Assembly: GCF_023273875.1 (NCBI RefSeq)
Contig: NZ_CP096882.1
Span: forward strand, 248,001-312,000
Direction of reading: 5' to 3'
Source: Pseudarthrobacter sp. SSS035
Lineage (GTDB): Bacteria > Actinomycetota > Actinomycetes > Actinomycetales > Micrococcaceae
DNA: 64,000 nucleotides
The translations under genes were made by a program, and so were the position numbers. Under the pieces are notes generated by a model. The model was not told where the DNA came from and did no database searches. It was given only the letters and a program-made list of their open reading frames with translations. Below, piece after piece: positions 54,624 through 63,580 of the stretch (positions are counted from its first letter, which is position 1; each line of letters starts with the position of its first letter).

Positions 54624-56181
54624 GGTTGATGAAGGATTCCAGTTCAGCCGCAAGGCCCTCACGCACCATCACCAAAGCGCGGGTACCGTGCTCGCCATGA
54701 TCCAGGCTCAGGATCTCGGCATCGGTCTCGTGCAGTTTGCTGATCAGGTCACCGCGGTCGTAGGGAATAAGGAGCTCCAGCTTCACGCCGGGCCGCGGAA
54801 TCCCGTCACTGATGGCCCGCAGCAGTTCGGCGATCCCCTGGCCGGTGCGGGCCGAGACCACTACGTGGCGCGATTCGCGCTGCTTGAGGCGCTCCACCAC
54901 GAACGGATCCGCGGCATCGGCCTTGTTCAGGACAATGATCTCGGGCACCTTGCGGGCATCCACTTCGCTGAAGACCTTCCGGACAGCAGCAATCTGGCCC
55001 TCGGGGTCCGGATGGGACACGTCCACCACGTGCAGGATCAGATCCGCGTCAGCCACTTCTTCCAAGGTAGAGCGGAAGGCCTCCACCAACTGCGTGGGCA
55101 GCGACCGGACGAAACCCACGGTGTCCGCGAGGGTGTATCCAAGGCCGTCGGAGGTCTCGGCCTTTCGCACGGTGGGATCCAGGGTGGCGAACAGTGCGTT
55201 CTCCACCAGCACGCCGGCGTCGGTCAGCCTGTTCAGCAGCGATGACTTCCCGGCGTTGGTGTACCCGGCAATCGCAACGGAAGGCACTGAATTACGACGG
55301 CGGTTGGCCCGCTTGGTTTCCCGTGCCGGCTTCATTGCCGCGATCTCGCGCCGTAGCTTGGCCATGCGGGTCCGGATCCGACGACGGTCCAGTTCGATTT
55401 TTGTTTCACCCGGTCCGCGCGAACCCATGCCGGCGCCAGCGCCGCCCACCTGGCCACCTGCCTGACGGGACATCGATTCACCCCAGCCACGCAGGCGTGG
55501 CAGGAGGTATTCGAGCTGCGCCAGTTCCACTTGGGCTTTGCCTTCACGGCTCTTGGCGTGCTGGGCAAAGATGTCCAGGATCAGGGCCGTGCGGTCAATG
55601 ACTTTGACCTTGACGATGTCCTCGAGGCTACGCCTCTGGGACGGTGCCAGTTCGGCATCCACCACAACGGTGTCAGCCCCGGTGGCCATCACGATTTCCT
55701 TGAGCTCAAGGGCCTTTCCGGAACCCAGGAACGTGCCCGGGTCCGGTTTGGCACGGCGCTGCACCATCCCGTCCAGGACTTCCGAGCCTGCTGTTTCGGC
55801 GAGGGCGGCGAGCTCACGCAGTGAATTCTCCGCGTCCGCCAAGGTGCCTTCGGACCATAGCCCGGCCAGCACCACACGTTCGAGCCGCAGTTGCCGGTAT
55901 TCGACCTCGGTGACGTCTTCGAGTTCGGTGGACAGCCCGGCCACGCGCTTCAGTGCCCGGCGTTCCTCCCGGTCCTGCTGGTCGCCGTCGTAGCTGGTGT
56001 GTTCGTCGTCCAAGCGGGAGATCGCCTGGGCCCTGCCGAACACGCCCTTGTCACCGTCTGCGGCGGTGACGTTCCTGGCCGGTACGTCCTTGGCGAGAAT
56101 CCGGTCGATGACAGCTTGGATCTCCTCGGGACTCATGTCCTGGGCTGCTGGATCTGAACCGGTGTTGGGCTGGCTGGTCAT
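54616..56181 (-). CDS. hflX: GTPase HflX
   Basis: Ribosome-binding GTPase that splits stalled 70S ribosomes under stress. The 521-residue product has an N-terminal HflX domain with the AELAPSQRRSLEDIVKVKVIDRTALILDIFAQHAKS block, a Gly-rich linker (GGQVGGAGAGMGSRGPGE), and a GTPase domain with GYTNAGKSS, DTVGF and NKAD. The ATG at 56181 has AAAGGAG 5 nt upstream. An in-frame ATG at 56271 also has AGGAGG upstream and would add 30 residues, so the start is uncertain. Confidence 0.93.
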   Translation of the reverse strand: MTSQPNTGSDPAAQDMSPEEIQAVIDRILAKDVPARNVTAADGDKGVFGRAQAISRLDDEHTSYDGDQQDREERRALKRVAGLSTELEDVTEVEYRQLRLERVVLAGLWSEGTLADAENSLRELAALAETAGSEVLDGMVQRRAKPDPGTFLGSGKALELKEIVMATGADTVVVDAELAPSQRRSLEDIVKVKVIDRTALILDIFAQHAKSREGKAQVELAQLEYLLPRLRGWGESMSRQAGGQVGGAGAGMGSRGPGETKIELDRRRIRTRMAKLRREIAAMKPARETKRANRRRNSVPSVAIAGYTNAGKSSLLNRLTDAGVLVENALFATLDPTVRKAETSDGLGYTLADTVGFVRSLPTQLVEAFRSTLEEVADADLILHVVDVSHPDPEGQIAAVRKVFSEVDARKVPEIIVLNKADAADPFVVERLKQRESRHVVVSARTGQGIAELLRAISDGIPRPGVKLELLIPYDRGDLISKLHETDAEILSLDHGEHGTRALVMVREGLAAELESFINHD

Positions 56182-56621
56182 GGTCTCCTTTGAAGTTTCG
56201 GCATTTTCAGAATAGTGCCGATCGTCGTTCAGTGGTGAAGTATTCGCGCTGGGCTGACGGCTTGCAGTCATCCGGGCCTCCTGGTCTGCTGCGCGCCGGT
56301 CGGGACCGGGCCGCGCAGGGTGTCTTCGCATCCGGGGATGCGTGGAATGGTGGAAAGCGCGGGCAAAACAGCAAGGACCGGCGGCGGCAGATCGCTCGAG
56401 TATTGCCCGGCGGCATACCAGATACGGAAGACCTGGTATGTGGCGCACTTGCGGAAGGTTAATACCTGCATCGCTGCGGGGCACGGCTTCGGAACAGGCG
56501 GCGTCCGGGAGGGACACCGGCCGTGCCGGCTACTCGAAGATCAAGAACATGGGTTCAAGATTAGCAGAAGCGGTGCCCGCGGTTTCGCATTGTCCACCCC
56601 GGCCAACTAATCTGGCCAGTT
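56182..56621. other. Divergent region between hflX and the methyltransferase gene
   Basis: About 440 nt without a protein I can support, apart from the possible 30-codon N-terminal extension of hflX (from 56271). It contains an inverted repeat CATACCAG/CTGGTATG (56414-56440), a LexA-like sequence (56543-56558) and a GGCCA/TGGCC repeat next to the methyltransferase start. It probably holds promoters for both genes; no clear -35/-10 pair stands out. Confidence 0.5.
56543..56558. promoter_or_regulatory. Weak LexA-like site
   Basis: AAGAACATGGGTTCAA keeps GAAC-N4-GTTC but lacks the flanking TC/GA. It lies 63 nt ahead of the methyltransferase ATG and upstream of hflX-dinG. By chance alone such a core may occur; treat as a candidate only. 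Confidence 0.3.
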
Positions 56622-57236
56622 ATGGAGTCCGCACACTATTTCAGCGCATCGCCCGCCGGGCCGTTCACCCGCAAGCCGCTCACGGTGGAACTGGCCGGCG
56701 AGACGCGCACGCTGCAGACGTCCGGCGGCATCTTCAGCCCCGACGGCATCGACAAGGGGACGGCGGTGCTCCTGGCCGAGGTCCCGGCCCCGGACCCCAC
56801 CGGCAACCTCCTTGACATAGGCTGCGGCTGGGGGCCCATTGCCCTCACGCTCGCATTGCGGGCGCCACACGCCAAGGTCTACGCCGTGGACGTCAATGAA
56901 CGCTGCATCACGCTGACCAACGAGAATGCGGCCCTGCTGGGCCTGGGCAACGTGCTGGCCAGCACACCGGAGGCGGTGGACCCGGACCTGCGCTTTGACA
57001 CGATCTGGTCCAATCCGCCAATCCGGATCGGCAAGGATGAACTCCACAGCCTCCTGAAGCTGTGGCTGCCCCGGCTGGCGCCGGGCGGCTCCGCGTGGCT
57101 GGTGGTCCAAAAAAACCTGGGCTCGGATTCGCTTCAGCGCTGGCTCGCGACGGAACTGGATGCATCCTTCGCCGTGAGCCGGGAGTCCACGTCCAAGTCC
57201 TTCCGGATCCTTCAGGTCAGGAAAGCGTCCCAGTAG
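56622..57236 (+). CDS. Class I SAM-dependent methyltransferase (RsmC-like)
   Basis: The 204-residue protein has SAM motif I DIGCGWGPIAL (65-75), a following acidic AVDVNERC, and the NPPI motif (131-134) typical of base-N-methyltransferases acting on rRNA such as RsmC/RlmG. It lacks the N-terminal pseudo-catalytic half of E. coli RsmC, as many actinobacterial homologues do. Target unproven. Its 3' end overlaps the converging dapF gene by 20 nt. Confidence 0.88.
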   Translation: MESAHYFSASPAGPFTRKPLTVELAGETRTLQTSGGIFSPDGIDKGTAVLLAEVPAPDPTGNLLDIGCGWGPIALTLALRAPHAKVYAVDVNERCITLTNENAALLGLGNVLASTPEAVDPDLRFDTIWSNPPIRIGKDELHSLLKLWLPRLAPGGSAWLVVQKNLGSDSLQRWLATELDASFAVSRESTSKSFRILQVRKASQ

Positions 57237-58161
57237 CCACAATTACGGCGGGCCCGCTGAGCTCGACGTGCTCGTGCCCGCCCGCCCCGGCAAAGAACTT
57301 GACCCCGACGACGCCGCCCGGCACGTTGACCTGCCAGGAGTCCGGCGCTTCCGCCCCGGCCCAGTGCCGGATGGCCACTGCGGCGGCGCACGCGCCTGTT
57401 CCACAGGACTGGGTCTCGCCCACACCCCGCTCATGGACGCGCATGGTGATGGTGCCGATCCCGTTGTGGACCAGCGGTTCGGCAGGCACGACGAATTCAA
57501 CGTTGGTTCCATTGGCCGGCACCGGATCGACCTTCGGAGCAGTGTAGAGCCTGGTGGCTTCCAATTCGGACAGTTCAGCCAGTGCCACCACGGTGTGCGG
57601 GTTGCCCATGCTCACTGACAGGGCCGGGCGGGGCACTTCCAGGCCGTCTGCGGTTACCAGCGAGTCCATGGCTTTCGCCGTCGCGTCGCCGGGGAAAATG
57701 AACTCCCACGGCCCCATGTCCACCGCATAGCTGTCCCCTGTCCGGACCACGGTCTTGACGCCGCCGCGAGTCCCGATGGTGAGCGCGCCGCCGTCGGGCA
57801 GGTCAACCAAGCCCTCGGCACGCAGGAAGCGCACAAATACGCGGACCCCGTTGCCGCACATTTCCGAGAGCGACCCGTCGCCGTTGCGGTAGTCCATGAA
57901 CCATTCGGCCTCGGGGCTGCTCAGCAACAGCTCGCGGCCTTCGGAGAGATACCGGGAGGGGACGGCCCGGATCAGTCCGTCGCCGCCGATCCCGCGGTGA
58001 CGATCGCAGAGCGCGGCTACCTGTCCGGCGTCGATGGTGTGGACGCCGTCGGGGTCGGCGACCAGCACAAAGTCGTTGCCGGTGCCGTGTCCCTTGGAGA
58101 AGCGGAGTCCGCCCAAGGTGCGGAAGGCGGGCTCTGTGGTCTCTGCGGGAGTTGCGTCCAT
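57217..58161 (-). CDS. dapF: Diaminopimelate epimerase
   Basis: Interconverts LL- and meso-diaminopimelate for lysine and peptidoglycan synthesis. The 314-residue product has the two active-site cysteines in SEMCGNGVR (C102) and SCGTGACA (C253), and GHGTGNDFVLV at the N-terminus. A longer N-terminus and an insert (LSEGRELLLSSPEAEW) are normal for actinobacteria. It starts 9 nt after the miaA stop on the minus strand and is probably in one operon with miaA and miaB. Confidence 0.96.
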   Translation of the reverse strand: MDATPAETTEPAFRTLGGLRFSKGHGTGNDFVLVADPDGVHTIDAGQVAALCDRHRGIGGDGLIRAVPSRYLSEGRELLLSSPEAEWFMDYRNGDGSLSEMCGNGVRVFVRFLRAEGLVDLPDGGALTIGTRGGVKTVVRTGDSYAVDMGPWEFIFPGDATAKAMDSLVTADGLEVPRPALSVSMGNPHTVVALAELSELEATRLYTAPKVDPVPANGTNVEFVVPAEPLVHNGIGTITMRVHERGVGETQSCGTGACAAAVAIRHWAGAEAPDSWQVNVPGGVVGVKFFAGAGGHEHVELSGPAVIVATGTLS

Positions 58162-58170
58162 GGTCCTAGA

Positions 58171-59067
58171 TTACCGGCTGACAGCCACGGCCTGGGCCGC
58201 AAGGTCCGGCGCCTGCCAGTCCAGCCAGGTGATGCGGGGATCGGCGCGGAACCACGTGAGCTGGCGCCGGGCGAACTGCCGGGTGGCCACAATGGTGTCC
58301 TCGGCTGCCTCGGCAACTGTTGAGCCGCCGTCGAGCACTTTCAGGAACTGTGCATAGCCCAGGGCCCGCGGCGCAGTTTTGCCGCCGCGGAGACCGGCCG
58401 TGTCCAGCCGGCGCACTTCCCCCAACAGCCCCTGGTCCACCATGTTGTGGACGCGCTGGGCCAGCCGTTCACGGAGGACATCGCGGTCCACGGACAGGCC
58501 GATCTGGACGGCAGGCTGGAAATACTCCCGCTGGGGCATAAAGGAACTGAAGGGCCGGCCGGTGAGCTCATGGACTTCGAGCGCCCTGATGATCCGGCGC
58601 GCATCGGAGACACGGCCAGCGGACACCGGATCCACCTCCCGGAGCCGCGCCAGGAGCGCATCCTGGCCGGCTTCAGCGAGCTCAGCCTCGAGCCGCTGCC
58701 GGAGGACAGGATCCGTGCCGGGGAATTCGAGGACGTCGAGGGCAGCCCGCACGTAGAGACCCGAACCGCCCGCCAGAATGGCGCGTTTGCCGCGCGCGTG
58801 GATATCGCTGACGATGCTCCGGGCGTGCTGTTGGAAGTCTGAAACGCTGGCCTCCTCCGTGACGTCCAGGATGTCCAGAAGGTGGTGGGGAACGCCCTTG
58901 CGCTCTGCCGGCGTGATCTTGGCGGTGCCTATGTCCATCCCGCGATAGAACTGCATGGCATCGGAATTGATGACCTCGCCGTCCAGCTCCAGGGCAAGGT
59001 TCACGGCTAGATCGGACTTACCTGACCCTGTGGGACCAACAACGGCAATAACCGGAGGCTGGACCAC
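58171..59067 (-). CDS. miaA: tRNA dimethylallyltransferase
   Basis: Adds a dimethylallyl group to A37 of tRNAs reading UNN codons. The 298-residue product has the P-loop VVGPTGSGKSDLA, the NSDAMQFYRGMDIGTAK block, GGSGLYVRAAL and the RRIIRALEVHELTG segment, all typical. Begins 3 nt after miaB, whose product acts on the same nucleotide next. Confidence 0.96.
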   Translation of the reverse strand: MVQPPVIAVVGPTGSGKSDLAVNLALELDGEVINSDAMQFYRGMDIGTAKITPAERKGVPHHLLDILDVTEEASVSDFQQHARSIVSDIHARGKRAILAGGSGLYVRAALDVLEFPGTDPVLRQRLEAELAEAGQDALLARLREVDPVSAGRVSDARRIIRALEVHELTGRPFSSFMPQREYFQPAVQIGLSVDRDVLRERLAQRVHNMVDQGLLGEVRRLDTAGLRGGKTAPRALGYAQFLKVLDGGSTVAEAAEDTIVATRQFARRQLTWFRADPRITWLDWQAPDLAAQAVAVSR

Positions 59068-59070
59068 CGG

Positions 59071-60615
59071 TCAGCGGCTCCGCACCGGCAGCGTCGGCAT
59101 CCCCAGCGAGACAGCGCGGCCGGCGCCGCCTGCGGCAGCCGGCACGGGAGCGCCGCACGAATCTGCCTGGGACCTGTCCCAGGCGTCCCCCGCGCGGGAA
59201 CGCCGAAGGCTGTAGTCCTGCAACGACGGGTCGGCCACGAGGTGGAAGGCTGCGGCTTCAGTGATTGTGACGGTGACCAGGTCCCCCGGACGCGGCACCT
59301 CTGCCCCCTCGGGAACGGAGAAGTGCACCAGCCGCTGGTCCTGGGACCGGCCCGACAGCCTGTGGGTTTCTTCGGACTTGCGCCCTGAGTGGGCGGTGAC
59401 CATCACCTCTACCCGGCGGCCAAGCTGCGTGGCGTTTTCCTCGGCGGCGATCCTATCCTGCAGTGCGGTCAGGCGTTCAAACCGCTCCTGGACCACGGCC
59501 TTCGGAAGCTGGTCCGGCAAGTCTGCGGCGGGAGTACCCGGACGCTTCGAGTACTGGAAGGTGAAAGCCGTGGCGAAGCGCGACTGCTCCACAACGTCAA
59601 GGGTGGCCTGGAAGTCTTCCTCGGTTTCGCCGGGGAAGCCGACAATGATGTCAGTGGAGATGGCGGCGTGCGGGATCTTCTCGCGGACCTTGTCCAAGAT
59701 GCCTAAAAACTTGGTGGAGCGGTAGGACCGTTTCATGTCCTTCAGCACTTTGTCAGACCCCGACTGCAGTGGCATGTGCAGCTGCGGCATCACGTTGGGG
59801 GTTTCGGCCATGGCGTCAATGACATCGTCGGTGAAGGCGGCGGGGTGGGGACTGGTGAAGCGGACCCGCTCCAGGCCTTTGATTTCGCCGCACGCGCGCA
59901 GGAGTTTGGAGAACGCCTGCCGGTCACCGAACTCCACGCCGTAAGAGTTCACGTTCTGACCCAGCAGGGTGACTTCGATGGCGCCGTCATCCACCAGGGC
60001 CTGGATTTCAGCCAGGATGTCGCCCGGGCGGCGGTCCTTTTCCTTCCCTCGCAGGGCCGGGACGATGCAGAACGTGCAGGTGTTGTTGCAGCCGACCGAG
60101 ATGGAAACCCAGCCGGAATAGACCGAGTCACGCTTGGTAGGCAGCGTGGAGGGGAAGACGTCCAGGGATTCGAGGATCTCCAGCTGGGCTTCGTTGTTGT
60201 GCCGGGCCCGGTCCAACAGTGCCGGGAGGGCTCCGACGTTGTGGGTGCCGAAGACAGCATCCACCCACGGAGCCTTCTTCAGGATGGTCTCGCGGTCCTT
60301 CTGGGCCAGGCAGCCTCCCACGGCGATCTGCATACCCGGGTTGGCGGCCTTGACGGGCGCCAGCATGCCCAGGTTGCCGTAGAGCTTGTTGTCCGCGTTT
60401 TCCCGGACCGCGCAGGTGTTGAACACCACGACGTCGGCCTGCTCACCGCTCGCCGGCACGTACCCAGCGGCTTCGAGCATGCCGGCCATCCGCTCCGAAT
60501 CATGCACGTTCATCTGGCAGCCGAACGTGCGCACCTGATAGGTACGGGGCTGCTGGAGGGCAGGGCCGGCTGACGGGACGGTACCGGATGCGGGGGAAGG
60601 AATGGTCAAACTCAC
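59071..60615 (-). CDS. miaB: tRNA-2-methylthio-N6-dimethylallyladenosine synthase
   Basis: Radical SAM methylthiotransferase that converts i6A37 to ms2i6A37. The 514-residue product has the N-terminal cluster cysteines C33 (FGCQMNVHDSE), C68 and C102, the radical SAM CNNTCTFC (C176, C180, C183), and a C-terminal TRAM domain (RVEVMVTAHSGRKSEETHRLSGRS). A tail of about 45 residues after the TRAM is Ala/Gly-rich. Translated just before miaA. Confidence 0.96.
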   Translation of the reverse strand: MSLTIPSPASGTVPSAGPALQQPRTYQVRTFGCQMNVHDSERMAGMLEAAGYVPASGEQADVVVFNTCAVRENADNKLYGNLGMLAPVKAANPGMQIAVGGCLAQKDRETILKKAPWVDAVFGTHNVGALPALLDRARHNNEAQLEILESLDVFPSTLPTKRDSVYSGWVSISVGCNNTCTFCIVPALRGKEKDRRPGDILAEIQALVDDGAIEVTLLGQNVNSYGVEFGDRQAFSKLLRACGEIKGLERVRFTSPHPAAFTDDVIDAMAETPNVMPQLHMPLQSGSDKVLKDMKRSYRSTKFLGILDKVREKIPHAAISTDIIVGFPGETEEDFQATLDVVEQSRFATAFTFQYSKRPGTPAADLPDQLPKAVVQERFERLTALQDRIAAEENATQLGRRVEVMVTAHSGRKSEETHRLSGRSQDQRLVHFSVPEGAEVPRPGDLVTVTITEAAAFHLVADPSLQDYSLRRSRAGDAWDRSQADSCGAPVPAAAGGAGRAVSLGMPTLPVRSR

Positions 60616-60692
60616 CTGTTAAGGGTACCGGGTCGCTACGGTTGCGGGATCGCCCAGGTTGCCGTATCGGCGGGGGCACCGCTTCCCCGGGC

Positions 60693-61391
60693 CTACAGAT
60701 CCGGCAGGCTGTCCGGTGCGTCTGTCTGGGTCTCCGCATGAGCGTCGAGCACCTCGCCGACGATCCGGAACGCCTGCGACGGCTGGTAGCCCTTGCGGGC
60801 AAGCATTGACGCCAGCCGCCGCGTGATCTTGTCCCGCTCGGCGCGGTCCGACAAATCCGTGCCTGCCCGGAGCTTGCGTTCCACCAGGAGCCGGGCAGAC
60901 ACTTCCTCGTCCGCGTCGGAAAGCTGTTCCAGCGCGGCGGCAGCGGTGTCTGCGTCAATCCCCTTGTCCGCCAGCTCGCGCCGGAGGGCCCCCTTGGCGA
61001 GCTTCCGCGACTGCGACCTGCTGCGGACCCACATGTCGGCGAACTCGGCGTCGTCAATGAGGCGGACCTCCTGGAAGCGGTCCAGGACGGCTTCCGCCAC
61101 ACCCTCCGGAATGTTCCGCTCGGCCAGTTTCCTAGCCAGCTGCAGCCGGCTCTTGGCCGAACTGGTCAACTGCCGGAGCACGATGGCCCGCGCCACGGAC
61201 GCTGGATCCGGTTCGGCGTCTGCTGCGATGGCAGCATCCGGATCGGGTCCGTCCGGCCCGAAGCCGGGGCGTCCGCCCCGTCTTCGCTGCCGTCGCCCCG
61301 ATCCGGCGCCCTGCCCGGCGTCCTGCCCGGCCGCACGCCATCCGGCGCTTTGCCCGGCCGTCAGGTCAGGGGCGTCCCTAGAAGCCGTCAA
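60693..61391 (-). CDS. recX: Regulatory protein RecX
   Basis: Inhibits RecA filament extension and ATPase. The 232-residue product has three helical repeats (ARAIVLRQLTSSAKSRLQLARKLAERNIP onward; RRELADKGIDADTAAAALEQLSD; KITRRLASMLARKGYQPSQAFRIV). Before these is a low-complexity N-terminus of about 60 residues rich in Gly, Gln, Arg and Asp. The start appears to be TTG at 61391, overlapping the recA stop by 14 nt; a later start is possible since the first 60 residues are not conserved. Coupled to recA. Confidence 0.9.
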   Translation of the reverse strand: MTASRDAPDLTAGQSAGWRAAGQDAGQGAGSGRRQRRRGGRPGFGPDGPDPDAAIAADAEPDPASVARAIVLRQLTSSAKSRLQLARKLAERNIPEGVAEAVLDRFQEVRLIDDAEFADMWVRSRSQSRKLAKGALRRELADKGIDADTAAAALEQLSDADEEVSARLLVERKLRAGTDLSDRAERDKITRRLASMLARKGYQPSQAFRIVGEVLDAHAETQTDAPDSLPDL

Positions 61392-62436
61392 CAGCCTTCA
61401 GCTTCGGTGTGTCTTTGGCATCGGCTTCGGCGGGCTTGACTACCCCGACACCAAGCTTCTCCTTGATCAGGCGCTCCAGTTCGGTCGCCAGTTCGGGGTT
61501 GTCGCGCAGGAACCGGCGGGAGTTCTCCATGCCTTGGCCCAGCTGGTCGCCGTCGTACGTGAACCACGAGCCCGACTTCTTGATGATGCCGTGCTCAACG
61601 CCCATGTCGATGATGCCGCCCTCGCGGGAAATGCCCTGGCCATAGATGATGTCGAATTCGGCGATCTTGAAGGGCGGGGCCATCTTGTTCTTGACGATCT
61701 TGGCCTTGGTGCGGTTACCGACGGAGTCGGCACCTTCCTTGAGCGTCTGGATCCGACGGACGTCGATGCGGATGGACGCGTAGAACTTCAGGGCCTTACC
61801 GCCGGTGGTGGTCTCCGGGGAGCCGAAGAACACGCCGATCTTTTCACGGAGCTGGTTGATGAAGATGGCAGTGGTTTTGGTCTGGCTCAGGCGGCCGGTG
61901 ATCTTACGCAGCGCCTGGCTCATGAGGCGGGCCTGCAGACCCACGTGGCTGTCGCCCATGTCGCCCTCGATTTCCGCGCGCGGCACCAGGGCAGCAACGG
62001 AGTCGATGACGATGACGTCCAGCGAACCGGAGCCGATCAGCATGTCCATGATTTCCAGGGCCTGCTCGCCTGTGTCAGGCTGCGAGACCAGGAGGGCGTC
62101 CGTATCCACGCCCAGCCTGGCGGCGTACTCGGGGTCCAGGGCGTGCTCGGCATCGATGAAGGCGGCAATGCCGCCCAGGCGCTGCGCGCTGGCAACGGCG
62201 TGCAGGGCCACGGTGGTCTTACCCGAAGATTCCGGGCCGTAGATCTCCACGACGCGGCCGCGTGGCAGGCCGCCAATTCCCAAGGCCACGTCCAACGCGA
62301 TGGATCCGGTGGGGATGACCTCGATGGGGGCACGGACTTCATCGCCCAGTCGCATGACCGAGCCCTTGCCGAACTGCTTGTCAATCTGTGCCAGCGCTGC
62401 GTCGAGCGCCTTTTGACGATCCGGGGCTGCCGCCAT
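61378..62436 (-). CDS. recA: Recombinase RecA
   Basis: Central recombination ATPase and SOS coprotease. The 352-residue product has Walker A GPESSGKTT (67-75), EHALDPEYAARLGVD, the L2 region NQLREKIGVFFGSPETTTGG, and the C-terminal acid/Lys-rich tail. No intein is present, unlike in M. tuberculosis. A LexA box lies about 145 nt upstream (62581-62596). The ATG at 62436 has AGAGGTG upstream. Confidence 0.98.
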   Translation of the reverse strand: MAAAPDRQKALDAALAQIDKQFGKGSVMRLGDEVRAPIEVIPTGSIALDVALGIGGLPRGRVVEIYGPESSGKTTVALHAVASAQRLGGIAAFIDAEHALDPEYAARLGVDTDALLVSQPDTGEQALEIMDMLIGSGSLDVIVIDSVAALVPRAEIEGDMGDSHVGLQARLMSQALRKITGRLSQTKTTAIFINQLREKIGVFFGSPETTTGGKALKFYASIRIDVRRIQTLKEGADSVGNRTKAKIVKNKMAPPFKIAEFDIIYGQGISREGGIIDMGVEHGIIKKSGSWFTYDGDQLGQGMENSRRFLRDNPELATELERLIKEKLGVGVVKPAEADAKDTPKLKAVDGF

Positions 62437-62580
62437 GGTTCACACCTCTAATGCTTTCTCGCTTTGGAGTGGCCTCAGCGGCCATTTCTTGGTCATCTCT
62501 GACGCTAATGGCACCCGCTGACATTCTGGCCGGATGACATCGCCTATGTGGATAACCCACTACGAAAAGCATAGCTTTAC

Positions 62581-62596
62581 CCGAACAGATATTCGA
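62581..62596. promoter_or_regulatory. LexA box upstream of recA
   Basis: The minus strand reads TCGAATATCTGTTCGG, a good match to the actinobacterial SOS box (two changes). It lies 145 nt before the recA ATG, in the gap ahead of the DUF3046 gene, where the recA promoter is expected. Confidence 0.8.
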
Positions 62597-62669
62597 ACAG
62601 ATCCGGCGGCGTGTCAGCGCAGAAGGGGCGCCCATGAGCCTGGCGAACGCGGACGCGTGGGTGGCGGCG

Positions 62670-62894
62670 TCAGTCGCGCAGGGGTTTGACGTCGCGTCCC
62701 AGGCGCCGCTCCGGCGGCACATCCTGGACATCGCAGATGGCCAGCCACACCTGCCGGGGGCTCATTCCGGCCGCGAGGGCCTGGTCGGCGGTTCGCCCGC
62801 CGGCCCCGGCCAGGACCAGGGTGCTGCTCAAGACCCGGGAGTAGCCAGCCCCGAATTCGTCGTCCATAAGCCGCCAATAGTCACTGATCCGCAC
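62670..62894 (-). CDS. DUF3046 domain protein
   Basis: The 74-residue product, RISDYWRLMDDEFGAGY followed by LAAGMSPRQVWLAICDVQDVP, matches DUF3046, whose member Rv2738c lies next to recA in mycobacteria. Function unknown. Start GTG at 62894; a TTG three bases earlier is possible. It precedes recA with the recA promoter in between. Confidence 0.85.
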   Translation of the reverse strand: MRISDYWRLMDDEFGAGYSRVLSSTLVLAGAGGRTADQALAAGMSPRQVWLAICDVQDVPPERRLGRDVKPLRD

Positions 62895-62935
62895 CAATAG
62901 AGTCTCTCACGGTCCCGGACCCTAGAATTGTTGCC

Positions 62936-63505
62936 ATGAGCAACCCTGCCGACGGCCCTCCTGCGACAGGCCTTCCCGAAACCGGCCTTCCGGCGACGTC
63001 CCCTGAGGAGACAGGTACCGACAAGGACACCGTCGATGAAGCCCTGAACACCGTGGAACACCAAATCAGTCTCTTTTGGCGGCGCGCCCGGTCGGTGTCC
63101 CATCAGCTCTCGCGGCAGGTGCACCCGGACATGGAACCGGCCGCCTACGGCCTGCTTTCGGTCATCCGGCGCGAGGGACCCATCCGGTTGACGGACCTTG
63201 CCCTGAACATCGGAGTAGGCAAGCCATCCGTCAGCCGCCAGATCGCTTTCCTGGAAAGCATCGGGCTGGTGTTCAAGGAAGCTGACCCCCTGGACGGAAG
63301 GGCGCAGTCGATCCGCCTCACCGAAAAGGGCGAGGAAAAGATGCATCAGGTCCAGGATGCGCGCCGTCAGGATTTCCGTGAGCGGCTCGGTGAGTGGCCG
63401 GTCGGGGAACTGCAGACCCTCGCCGAATACATGGCAAAGCTCAACTCCCTCTTTGAACTCGACGGTTTCGCGAAGGACCCGTCCGCTGGCGACACGGCAA
63501 AATAG
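62936..63505 (+). CDS. MarR family transcriptional regulator
   Basis: The 189-residue protein has an unusual polar N-terminus of about 35 residues with Pro/Thr/Glu, then the MarR dimer/winged-helix domain (LSRQVHPDMEPAAYGLLSVI, LTDLALNIGVGKPSVSRQIAFLESIGLV, the wing EADPLDGRAQSIRLTEKG). It senses a small molecule or oxidant that cannot be predicted. It is divergent from the DUF3046 gene and ends in a strong terminator. No obvious target gene is adjacent. Confidence 0.9.
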   Translation: MSNPADGPPATGLPETGLPATSPEETGTDKDTVDEALNTVEHQISLFWRRARSVSHQLSRQVHPDMEPAAYGLLSVIRREGPIRLTDLALNIGVGKPSVSRQIAFLESIGLVFKEADPLDGRAQSIRLTEKGEEKMHQVQDARRQDFRERLGEWPVGELQTLAEYMAKLNSLFELDGFAKDPSAGDTAK

Positions 63506-63517
63506 CCGCCACACGCA

Positions 63518-63550
63518 GCAAAGCCTCCGGCCCACGGCCGGAGGCTTTGC
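63518..63550. terminator. Bidirectional hairpin terminator between marR-type gene and clgR
   Basis: GCAAAGCCTCCGGCC (63518-63532) and GGCCGGAGGCTTTGC (63536-63550) pair perfectly around a CAC loop, with TTTAC on the plus side. It ends both the MarR and the converging clgR transcripts. Confidence 0.88.
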
Positions 63551-63580
63551 TTTACTTCCTGTCTGGCCCCTGCGGACGGC

